Source of the DNA: Phalacrocorax aristotelis
Lineage: Eukaryota > Chordata > Aves > Suliformes > Phalacrocoracidae
Assembly (NCBI RefSeq): GCF_949628215.1
Contig: NC_134283.1
Span: 22,546,975 to 22,610,974 of the forward strand
Reading direction: 5' to 3'
Length of the DNA: 64,000 nucleotides
Within the stretch, counting starts at the first letter, position 1, and each line of letters begins with the position of its first letter. The notes beneath the pieces were generated by a model that did not search any database, was not told where the DNA came from, and worked only from the letters and a program-made list of their open reading frames with translations. Below, piece by piece: positions 45,578-56,100 of the stretch. The position numbers and the translations under genes are program-made.

Positions 45578-48500
45578 ATGGCTCAGGGCACCGGGAGCAT
45601 CAACAGCGACTACAAGGATTGGGAGTGGAGCACTGATGCCGGGGAACGTGCCAGGCTCCTGCAGAGCCCCAGTGTGGAGACGGTGCCAAAGAGTGGAGAG
45701 AGCCAAGGAAATGGTCTGGGGGCCACGTCGGCTCTGGGAGCTGTATTCATTGTGGTCAACGCTGCCCTTGGGGCTGGGCTGCTCAACTTCCCTGCCGCCT
45801 TCAGCATGGCCGGTGGCGTGGCCGCAGGCGTTGCACTGCAGATGGTGAGAGGGTGGGAAGGGACAGTCTGTTGTCCCACCCTGGGAGGGGACATGGCGGG
45901 GATGTGTGTAGCCCCAGAAGGGGCTCAGGGAGAATGTGGCTCCTGGCAGGAAGCCCTGTTGGGTGAGGGACCCCAGAGATGCTGTGTGTACAGGGGTGGC
46001 TGCCTGAGGTGGCTTTGGGAACCTCGTCATGGTGTTGCCTCAGTGCCCCCTCCCTGCTTCTTTCCCCACCCCAGTGCATGCTGATCTTCATCATCGGAGG
46101 CTTGGTCATCCTGGCATACTGCTCGCAGGCCAGCAACGAGCGGACCTACCAGGAGGTTGTGTGGGCCGTCTGCGGGAAGGTGCCTGGCGTGCTGTGTGAG
46201 GTGGCTATTGCTGTCTACACCTTTGGCACCTGCATCGCTTTCCTCATCATCATTGGAGACCAGGAGGACAAGAGTAAGTATGTCCTATGGGGGAAAAAAT
46301 AACCAGTTGCTGTCCTTCGGCTGGAAGGGGACAACCTGAGCGCCCCGGTTGTCCCCACAGTCATTGCTGCTCTGGTGATGGAGCCTGAGGAAGCTGGGAG
46401 CAGCCGCTGGTACACGGAACGCAAGTTCACCATTAGCATCACTGCCTTCTTCCTCATCCTGCCCCTCTCCATCCCCAAGGAGATCGGCTTCCAAAAATAT
46501 GCCAGGTGGGTAGGGAGAGCCCTCTGGGGCTGGGAGTGGCATAGGCCAGCCAGCACCCACCTAAGCATGGTCCCAGGGGACAGGGAGTGGAAACACCATG
46601 GTTCTAGCACTATATCTGCTTGCTCGCCCCTGTGGGGTTTGGACATCTCCTTCATCTTCCCTTGCCTTGGTTTCCCCATCTGGGAAGCAGAGGAGTTGCT
46701 GAGCACTGTGTGGCTAGTGTCATACTCCAGGGCTTGTGTCCCTCCCTTCTGCTTGCTGGAGGAAGCGGGGAGAGCTGCTTCCAAGTGCATTGTCCCATCT
46801 TTGGAGTTGGCCATTCAGCAGAAAGGAGAGCCAGTAAGCGTCCCCAGGCTGGGTGGTCTGCAGGCCAGCCCTGCTCCACCAGGCATCTTGGTGTCACCTG
46901 GCTGCTGGAGCTGGACCAGGGCTACCAAGGAGTGCCACTTCTTTAACACTCGCCTCTTTCTCCTGCCCAAAACCTAGCCCATCTCCTCGCTGGCAGGTGT
47001 GCCACTCTCAGCAGCACGGGACAGCCCCCAGGTGCAGCAGGATTGCATTGGCACCTGCTCTGGGGACAGTGGGTGACAGTGCCTGGCATATTCCTGTGGG
47101 AAGGGAGAGCAGGGGTGGTCCTGATGGGAAGGATTGGGGTGGCCTGGGCTGTGCACGGAGGAAATGGGGCTGGAGAGGCTGAGAGGAGACCCTCTGCAGA
47201 ACGGGGAGGCAGCACGCTGAGGATCTCCTGTCCCTTCTTGCAGCTCCCTAAGTGTGGTCGGCACATGGTATGTCACAGCAGTCATTATCATCAAGTACAT
47301 CTGGCCCGACAAGGAGCTCATGCCTGTGGAGATCCCCACCAGGTGAGCGTGAGAGACCTGGTGATGATGCTGGCCATCATAGCACTGCAGAGCCAGGCAG
47401 GGGTGCAGGAGTGAGGGCTGCAAAGGCTGGGGACAAATCTGCGCAAGTCCCATCCTTGGGCCCGGGGGCGCTGCATATTGCTGCCAGAAGCTCCCAAGTG
47501 GCTGCTTCTCTGCAGAGAAGCACGTGGTGAAGGAGAGGAAAAAGACCTCTTGGAGGTCCCCATAGCTCCATCACAGGTTCTGAGGAGAGGTGATTGACTT
47601 TTAGCTCCAATACAGCCAGGCCTAGAGTGCCCCATGCAGTGCTTGTGCTCACCCAGCAACCAGGGCTGGGTCTGTTTTAGGATGATTTGGGTTATTTCCT
47701 TGGCCAGTACAGCTCCTGTGGCTTGTCCCCCCCTCGTGGTTTTGGGAAGTTTATGCACCCAGCACAGGCAGTGGAATTTTAGGGCAGAGCAAAATTTAGA
47801 TTGTTGTTTGGCACTGCCCAAGCAGACTCTTATTTTTTACTGACACTTTTATTTTTGTAAATGCTCAATTTTGGCTGGTTCTGTCTCGGTGAAAGGCTCT
47901 GGTCTTCAGGGAGCGCCAGGTTCCAGAAAAAGCTTACTCTACACAAACTCATCATCCTGTGTGGGGGGACACAGTAACACAGAGGGTGCAGGTCAGCAGA
48001 GGCATGAGCAGACCGCTAAGCACCCCCAGCTCATCCTCCCCCAGGGCGCTGGGTGGGGGGCATAGGAGGCCTGGTCTGACCGGTTGGTGTTTCTCTCCCA
48101 CCAGTCCCTCCACCTGGATGGCCGTCTTCAATGCCATGCCCACCATCTGCTTCGGGTTCCAGGTAAGGCCACAAGCTCAGCGCTACCCTTCTCACTATGC
48201 AGCCGTCTGGGTGGAGGACAAGCATGGTCCAGGGATGCTCCCCTGGGCGATCAGCTAAAAACGCTCCCCATGTGCTCACTGCATGGCTTTGCAAGGGGGC
48301 TGAAGCCAGTTTAACACCTCACCACCCCTGGATGGAGATGTATTAATTTTACTCCAGCTGAGAAGGCCAGGGCAGCCTGTCCCCCACTTTTCTTCTCCAG
48401 CAACAAACCGGGGGGATCACGGTATCATGACAAACCTGGGGTTATCACATGTGGGATCCTGTGCAGCTTCCTGTGTGCTCAGGCTCAACCCATCGCGTGT

Positions 48501-49803
48501 CCCTACTCTCTCTCCATGTCCCGGCAGTGCCATGTGAGCAGTGTGCCCGTCTTTAACAGCATGAAGCAGCCAGAGGTGAAGACCTGGGGGATGGTGGTGA
48601 CAACGGCCATGGTGATTGCTCTCTTCGTCTACATGGGTACTGGTGAGTGAGGGGATACCATGTGAGTCTGGCATGGTCTTCAGAGGGGCTGTGAACTTCT
48701 GGAGGGCAGGGACCCTCTGGTCAGCAGAGGGACAGAGCAGGAAGGGAGTGGAGTCCACCTAACTCCCCCTGGAACATGCCCTGTGCCACATCTATCCAAC
48801 TCTGGTCCTTCAAACACATGTGCCAGAGGCTTGTCCCCATCCCCCGCTGACTGCTCCCTTCCCGGCAGGCGTCTGTGGTTTCCTGACCTTTGGAGCTGGT
48901 GTGGAGCAGGACATTTTGCTGTCCTACCCCTCCAATGACATACCTGTTGCCCTCGCCCGGGCCTTCATCATCCTCTGTGTGCTGACGTCCTACCCCATCC
49001 TGCACTTCTGCGGCCGGTGAGCACTGGGAGGAGGCAGGGACTGGTGTGGGCAGGAGGGGCAGTGTGGGGAAACTCCCCTGCCCTGGGTTGTTGCCCACAG
49101 GGCTGTCTTGGAGGGTCTCTGGCTCCGCTACACTGGGGTGACAGTGGAGGAAGACGTGGTTCGGGAGCGGAGGAGGCGCCTGCTTCAGACCATCAGCTGG
49201 TTCCTCCTGACCCTCCTCCTGGCTCTCTTCATCCCTGACATCGGCAAAGTCATCTCTGTCATTGGGGGCTTGGCCGCCTGCTTCATCTTTGTCTTCCCAG
49301 GTAGGGTGTCCCAGAATGCTCAGGGGCCAATGGAGGTCTTTCAGCCTTGTGTCTCAAAGAGAGAGAGGGTGGGATGGGGAGGCAGGAACCAGGAGGCCTT
49401 TAGAGAAGGATGAACGTGTGGTGTGAGGTCTTGTCAGCAGCCCAACTATTTTCACTGGTCTTTCTGTGCCATAATGGGGAGTGCAGCTACATGGCTTGTA
49501 GGGTGTCTGCTCAGTCCTCATCTGTGTTGAATTTGCCTCCTATCCCTTTCAGGACTCTGCCTGATTCAAGCCAAGCTCTCTGAGATCCAAGAAACCAGAG
49601 CAATCAGGTAACTGATACGCAATTCCCCTCTCCCCCCTTCCCCTGTGGATGTTGGCATGAAGGTCCCCTCTGAACATGCCCTGTCCTTCTGTATCCACAG
49701 CTGGTGGGCCCAGGTCAGCTATGGGGTGTTCATGGTCACCCTTGGAGCCTTCATCTTTGGACAGACCACTGCCAACGCCATCTTTGTGGATCTCACAGCC
49801 TGA
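45578..49803 (+). CDS. SLC38A7: Sodium-coupled neutral amino acid transporter 7 (SNAT7), complete
   Basis: SLC38 (AAAP) family transporter; family knowledge places SNAT7 in lysosomal membranes, exporting glutamine and asparagine. Coding exons: 45578-45844, 46075-46273, 46361-46505, 47244-47342, 48105-48162, 48528-48642, 48869-49016, 49101-49300, 49553-49607 and 49701-49803 (TGA). Phases join to give 462 residues, the human length. The first 50 residues are soluble and polar ([20 protein letters not shown]). TM1 is about 52-74 with the conserved [14 protein letters not shown]. Further hydrophobic segments give about 11 TMs in total, ending [20 protein letters not shown]. Also seen: [40 protein letters not shown] and a basic RERRRR loop between the last TMs. 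The start is chosen from its match to the family N-terminus. Two short uORFs precede it in the same exon. Confidence 0.96.
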
Positions 49804-51886
49804 ATCCTCCTCCAGGCTGGACCGCGCTGCTGCTCTGGGGATGCAGATTTCCCCTAGGATGAAAGAGAAGCAGGGAGAAAGCATGTTGGCACTTTGGGAA
49901 GATCCAAGAGGAGTGTTGTAATCTGCGGCTTAGCTGAAAGAGCCCAGTGGTAGTTTGTATCTCATTGTCTTCATGCACCAGGCAGTCAGGCTTGTTCTCT
50001 TGGCCCTGACTCCCTGGTGAAGCCAGAGCATCACTACAGGGGGACCTGTAGTCCAGGTCAAGCCCTTTCTGCCCCTCTAGGGTAGACATCACATCAAACC
50101 TTAGATGTCACTAAGGGGTCACAACTGGGGCTTGCGAAGGCATGCTGCTCTCACCCACATACCCCTGTGCTGGTGGAGTTCCTCTCCACAACTTAAACTC
50201 TTTCTTCTCCCAATGGAGGGAGACAGCGTGTCTTGCATAAAGGGAACTAGTAATTGTGTTTATCAGACAGGGCAACATCCTCGTAGTCCTATTCTGTGTC
50301 AGTGTTTGGTCTGAACTCTGTTTTCCCATGGCTCATCTCGCCTGTCTCCTACTCCTTATCTTACATCTCCCTCCGCCTGGGCGGCGCTTGCTGTTACAAA
50401 GTGGGACCGTCACCTTCAGCCTGATTTTTTTGTTTTATTCAGAGGGTCAGGACAAGCCCAGGGTAGGGACACACTGGTGCAAATGTTTCCTCGGCCAGGG
50501 GTTGCTCACTCGCTAGAGAAGGTGCTGTGGCTGCATCGACCTACTGGAGACACTACACTAGAGCAAAGCTCTTCTCCAAATTTCCAATCCTGTTCTTCCA
50601 GGAGGTGTCTAGGGAATGGGACTGGACCAGGTGTAGGTTTTAAGGAATGCTTTGGGGATAAAGCAGTTAGTATTAATCCATTTTATATTGTTCCCTTGGT
50701 CGTTTACACTCTCTGTGGCTGGTGTTGCTCTGGGCTGTCCCTCCGTGGCCTGTCTGAATGATAGTTTCACTTCTGCTTTCGCTAAGTTGAGCAGTTCCCC
50801 AGCAGCACATTCAGTTGGAGGAGTTAAACCTCAACAACAAACCGCTCTTGTTTAGTCTTTGAGTTACCTTGTTCCTTGTTTGACTTCTAAAACCTTGGGG
50901 AGGGAGGAATTAATGTGTATCTATTGCTGCTTCTGTGATAAGGGTCCAGCCCAGCTTTATGCAGCACCCGGCTTTGCTCCTTCTGCACCTTCTGGAAGCA
51001 GCCCAGACTATCATGGTGGGAAGGTGAACCGTGGTATGCTTCTGTACTTCTCACCGTGGCGCTCTCCCTCTGCGACCAGTGGTGGTGGTTGGGAGGATGG
51101 CACATGGGTGCTTCCCCACGTGGAAACGTTTGGTCTTCCCCTAGCAATGCTTGCTGCATGTAAACATGGACCTCCCTGCTGTTCCTCAGAACGAGACAGG
51201 GAGACCCAGATGGAGGAGGAGGAGAGGGAAGCCCCAAGCTCAGCGGGAATGTTTGAGGGACCCTGTGAAGGCATGTGTCCCTCCTGTCTCCCTCAACATA
51301 CCTCCAACTTGTGTGCCCTCAACTTTTGACAAAACCAGGCCCCAGCAGACCCCCCCATTCATATGGTGCCAGCTGCCTCCTGAGCCCCCTTGCCTGGCTC
51401 CTGCCTGAGAACTGGCGCTGGGGCTTGGAGGGCCGCTTGGCATAAAGAGGGTGCCCACCCTGACACCATCCAGCCCTGGGGACCACTCCTCCTGGACATG
51501 GGGAACACGGAGCCACCTCCTGTGGAGCCCAGCAAGGATCAGGATGCTCAAAGCTCAGGAGATGCCAACTCTGATATGTCTTTCAGTGCCTGGCCACTGT
51601 AAAGATGGAGAGGAGTTTGGTACCCTGTGGCTTTTGTGGCTCTGGCTTTCCCAAAGGTGAGGTCCCATGGCCAAAGTGGATGTGGACATGGAGTCCCACA
51701 TCTCAGGTTGTTACCTGGGGAGCTGCTGGGCTCCCTTGATCCCCCCGGGGGGGGCTGAGAACAGGGAGGGTATGGAGGTGCTATGGCTGTTTCTCTGTTT
51801 GCCTTACTGCTCCCCTGTTTACAAACACCGGCCTTTTTAAATGTATTTTCTATGCGCAGAAAACAGAGGGACCTGGATTTAATAAA
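49804..51886 (+). other. Probable SLC38A7 3' UTR with polyadenylation signal
   Basis: About 2.1 kb with no further exon. The first canonical AATAAA lies at 51881-51886 and is taken as the end of the transcript. No embedded RNA gene or transposable element was recognised. Confidence 0.6.
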
Positions 51887-52639
51887 AGTGACATTGTGGT
51901 GTGTGTGCCGGGTGCACACGAGGTGGTTTCTGTGGGGCCAGAGGGGTACTGTGGGAGGGAGATGCTCCCAGGTGGGATTCAGGGTTGAAGCCGTGTCCCA
52001 AAAAGCCAGCCCAGCTCTCCCAGCTTTGGGATGGAGGGCACAAGGGACCGGCTTTGACGCTGACCCCGTGGTGGCTGGCAGGGGGTGCCCTGCCAGAGGC
52101 GAGGCCCCGCTGCCTTCCTCAGGCCCTCATACCCCAGGTTACCCTGTCAGGGGAGGCTCTGGGGGTCCCGGTGTTGGTACGCCAGGGGGAGCCCCACGGC
52201 TCAGAGGCAGGAGTGAAGCGGCTGGGACAGGAGGGAAAGAGCCCTTTCACGGTTCGGGATAGCTGAGGAAGTCCAAAAAGTTTCCTCTCCGGGACCGAAG
52301 CCGGCGGATGCGGGTGGATTTCGGGCAAACCGGTCCCCGTGAGTGACCGGGGAACGAAGCTGCAGCCTGGCAGGCCGCAGTGCGAGGTCCCGGGCGCCGC
52401 CGCCATGTTATGTAGATGCCTCCCGCTCGGGCCGTACCACCGCACTGCGGGCGGGGGGTGTGGTGTGTGTGAAGTGTGCAGGTCACAGCCAGCGCTCCGG
52501 GCCGTACCAAGGCAGCGCGGGGGGAGCCGCCCGTACCACCGCGCTGCGCGGGGGGTGTATGGGGGTGGTGCCTGGGGCCGTACCACCGCCTTCCCCCCCC
52601 CATGACTCCGCGCGCCCTTTGGTCCCCCCGCCACTTCCC
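51887..52639. other. Short intergenic gap between SLC38A7 and CNOT1
   Basis: Becomes strongly CpG-rich from about 52130 on. Contains the CCGTACCACCGC repeats (listed separately) and a GCCGCCATGTT stretch at about 52398 that resembles a YY1 site. No gene is supported. Confidence 0.55.
52432..52590. repeat. Four spaced copies of CCGTACCACCGC
   Basis: CCGTACCA begins at 52432, 52502, 52531 and 52578. Three copies continue as CCGTACCACCGC and one is altered (CCGTACCAAGGC). GCG-rich and GGGGGTGT-type sequence separates them. The spacing is irregular (70, 29, 47 bp), so this is not a simple tandem repeat. Confidence 0.7.
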
Positions 52640-52676
52640 CTTCCCAGCTCACCCTATAGCGCAGCGCCCGGCGCTT

Positions 52677-52895
52677 ATTGGTCGGTTTTGCCAGCTCTGG
52701 TTGGCAGCTGGTGCGCATGCGTAACCAAGAGGCTGTCAGCGTTGATTGGTCAAAACAATATGCAGGAACCCGCCTCTCTCGGCCAATGGGGGTGGGGCGC
52801 ACTCTCCGCGCAAGGAGAGGGTGGGAAAAGGCAGAACCAGCAGAGGTCGCGCCGCGCTGATTGGACAACCGCGCGCGGTCCTGCGTTCTGATTGG
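52677..52895 (+). promoter_or_regulatory. CNOT1 promoter: five CCAAT boxes and one NRF-1-type site
   Basis: ATTGG (reverse CCAAT) occurs at 52677, 52745, 52860 and 52891, and forward CCAAT at 52783. Flanks such as TGATTGGT, GGCCAATGGG and TGATTGGA fit NF-Y sites. TGCGCATGCGT at 52712-52722 is an almost perfect NRF-1 site. The cluster sits 150-370 bp before the probable transcription start in a TATA-less CpG island. Confidence 0.65.
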
Positions 52896-53029
52896 GGGAG
52901 AGGCACGTCAGGTGGACTGATGGTTCGGCGGGCGCCACGCCACGCCCCCCCGCGCCCCCGCCGTCCCCCGTCCCCCCCCCGCTGGCGTGCCGCGAGGGGA
53001 CGGGGGAGGGGAAAGGCCGCGACGTGAGC

Positions 53030-53127
53030 GCGAGACCCCGTCCGCCATTTTGTAGAGAAACGGCGGAGGCGAGTGGATAGAAAGCGCGAACGGCCTCGGC
53101 TCGGTGCCCTGCTCCGGCTCCCTCGAG
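53030..53127 (+). other. Untranslated exon 1 of CNOT1 with YY1-type motif
   Basis: CCGCCATTTTG (53042-53052) is the YY1 motif typical of transcription start regions of housekeeping genes. The following AGAAACGGCGGAGGCGAG stretch ends at a strong donor, GAG|GTGAGT, after 53127. No coding frame joins it to exon 2. The exact 5' end is unknown, so the left coordinate is approximate. Confidence 0.6.
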
Positions 53128-56100
53128 GTGAGTCTTGCTTCGCTCTGCTGGGCACAGCCCCGGCCCGCGCCCTGGCCGGCCCGCCGGTGGGCTCTGTGTA
53201 TGTGTCAGGGGAGCGGGGGAGCACCGGAGCCGCCGGGGCGGCGGGGGTCTCGGCCGCGGCCTGCCCCCCACCCCCACCCCACCCCCCCACCGCAAGGGCG
53301 GTGGTGTGGGGCCGAGGAGGTGGCGGCGGGAGCCGGGCGGAAGGTGGCTGCGGGGACGGTAGAGGAAGCTCGGCCCGCCCCGCCGCTTTCGGGGTCGCGT
53401 GGGGAAGCCCGCGGGGCCCCGCGGCCGGGCCTGCCTCGGCCTCCGCCGCTCACCGCCGCGGCCCATCGCCTCTTCGCCGACTCCTGCTCCATCAGCCGGC
53501 GTCCGATGGACGGGAGGCACAGCCGAGCAAACTTTGAAGGGCTTTGCTTCGGCTCGGGCCGGGAGGCGCGATTGCTTCCAGGTCCGCGGGTCACCGCCCG
53601 CGGCTCTCGTGGCGGGGAGGAAGGCTCCGAGGCGGCAGGCTGCGCGGCGATCGCTTCGAGGGGGCGCGGAAGGCTTCGGCTTTTGAGCTGTTCTCGTTTC
53701 TCTTTCCCCGTCCGCTTTTGTAGTGTTGATCGTGACGGGTGACGCCGGGAGAGGCTCAGGAAGCAGCCGGTGCTGGGCCTACCCCTGAGCTTGGCTCGGT
53801 GGCGTCCTTATAAGATCGGCATTGTTGTGACTTACCCACAGAAAACAAGTAACCTGTTAGCGGTCAGCTATAGTAAATAACCCCGTGACATAGCCTTTCT
53901 TCGGACCGCACAGAAGAAACACTTCTCAGCACTGTCCTCCAGTTAAGAATACGCTGTGTAGTAAAACCGACTTGCTTATTTCAGACCTAGAAATAGCAGC
54001 AGTTGGCTGTTTTTACAGATACTGTATTATTAGAAATAGCCGCACTCCAGTAGTTCTCTAACTCAGAGTAGTACCGTGTTCTTATTATATGATAAGGCGA
54101 TGGAGCAGTCTAACCACAAACAATTTGCGCTGTATTTACAACAGAAGTGGGATAATACTAAAAATCACAACACTTAGTCTGTTAATATATCATGAGCTTG
54201 GATTGTCTGTTTCTGAATCCCACTTGTCAGAAGGAAGCATGGCATCTATTCTCAGTGGAGCATTTTTTTAATCAGGTAACAAAACAGGTATGACACCTGA
54301 CAAGTCATTCTTAGTGCACACAACCGAAGTGTTTCCTGTTTCTAAGGTAAATACATTGGCATTTACTGAAATTAGAGGCAGGATGAGTCTTGGTGAGGTG
54401 ACTGTCTTATAAACAGGAAACAAACTTGGTTGGTAATAGGCTTGCTTGTCCTTGTTCTGTTATTTTCTTGTTTTTTCTGCCCTTATGCTTTTAAGTTTGC
54501 TGTTAACTGTTGATCCTCTTGGCCTGGTGTCTCCAGACTCATAGCAAGCTTGCTATCTACCCGTCTCTCCTCTTTACAAAAATACCTGATCCTGTTTATC
54601 CTTCTAGCATAATGCGCTTAAATATTTAGTTTTAATTGATGCTGAAATGGCTACTGTTCATGTTCAGTTGAATAAGTGGAAGAGAAACTGGGCAAACAAC
54701 TTAGGAAAAGTGGACAGTGATGTTTTGTGACCCTGTGATGGGTCATCCCTAAGTAGTGTCTGGATTTCTTATTACTGAGAATCATGGCTGAGGTCATCAC
54801 TATTTTAGGTAAATTTCTTGGTTTTTTTTTTGTTCTATAACCATTCCTACTATTATGAATATTGCAGTTTTCCTTTGCCTTTTGAAATTGCATTTAACTG
54901 TTTTAAAACCCTTTTTGGGTGGAAAAACAGCACAAAGCCTTTGAGAACAGGTCCCTAAATTTCCTTCACTTCCTTCCAACAGAAACTTTATCCTGCAGTG
55001 TTTGACTGAAGGGAAGGTGGGAAGTGAGAGTTTCTTGGGGTTTTTTTTTTTGTAAATTATCTTAGTTGAGATATGAAAATGATTGGAGCGGCCTTGTAAA
55101 GACTGGTGCATGTCTGATGTATTTGAGGTAGGTTCCAAACCTGAAACTTAACTGGCCTTAGTGTATGGGAACAGACATATGTGCTTATTTCAGCCACTCT
55201 CTGTAAACTAAAGTTACGGTGTCTAATCAGCATTGTGGCTTCCAGTTGACTGGAGTTGTGTGTAGTTTTCCAGCACATGGAATGTTCAGGTGGCTTTTCT
55301 ATGTGTAAACACCTAAATTTGAACTGGTCAAATTAATGAGTAGCTTATTTTACTGTAAATGTAACTTACACTGTAAGGTTTTTTCTTTCCATAGATGTAA
55401 AAATGATAGACATCCAGAAATCTAATCTAACCATGGTATGATTCAAAACCTCCTTTCCCCTTTGGAGTACTTCTCATCTGGGGCTTCCGAAAGGTGTGTG
55501 GCTCTTCCATGTGTTCTGTTTGTGCATGGGTTTGAGGAGTGGGTAAGAAACTGTGTTCTGAAGAACAGGTTTAGTAGTGGTGCCTTTAGCATGTTTTATA
55601 TGATGTTTTTTGACAGGAGTTTAGAACCTAATCAGCAAACATGTTGCTGTTTTTGTCACTCAAGCTTTTTATCTCCTAAATGCAGTACATGTGGCCTAAA
55701 ATCTTTACAACTCTTGAAACCCAGTGGGAGGAGGTGCCTTACCTCTGCAAAATACTAAAAAATTCCAAACTTCAGCTTAAAGTAATTTTGAAATTACTTG
55801 CTTTGTAAGGCTCTTTCTGAATTTGTGGAAGGCTTCAGGTTTGTCATCTTCAGCAGCAATGCTTAGGTACTCCTAGTGATCTGCTTCAGGTTAGTAGAGT
55901 GTTTTGTCCAGCCCAACTGCTCTTTACATATTGGCCCTCTCTATTCTGTGGTTTTGGGATTCTTGCCTAAAATTTTATTGTATTTATGTTTTAATAACCC
56001 AACAGAACTCTGCTGTTGAAAATAATCTACTGAAAGAGATGCCAAATGTTTTTCTGATGGCCTGCTGATTTTCTTAGAAAGTGTTGAGGCTACATAATAC

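Noticed and set aside
52398-52605. ATG in a strong GCCGCCATG context opening a 60-70 codon frame
   Set aside because: The frame passes through the CCGTACCACCGC repeats and has no recognisable homology. GCCGCCATGTT is as easily explained as a YY1-type site.
52119-53520. Two roughly 250-codon minus-strand frames in the CNOT1 CpG island
   Set aside because: They are Arg/Pro/Gly-rich, as expected from CpG-island DNA without stop codons, and cross promoter sites and the untranslated exon.
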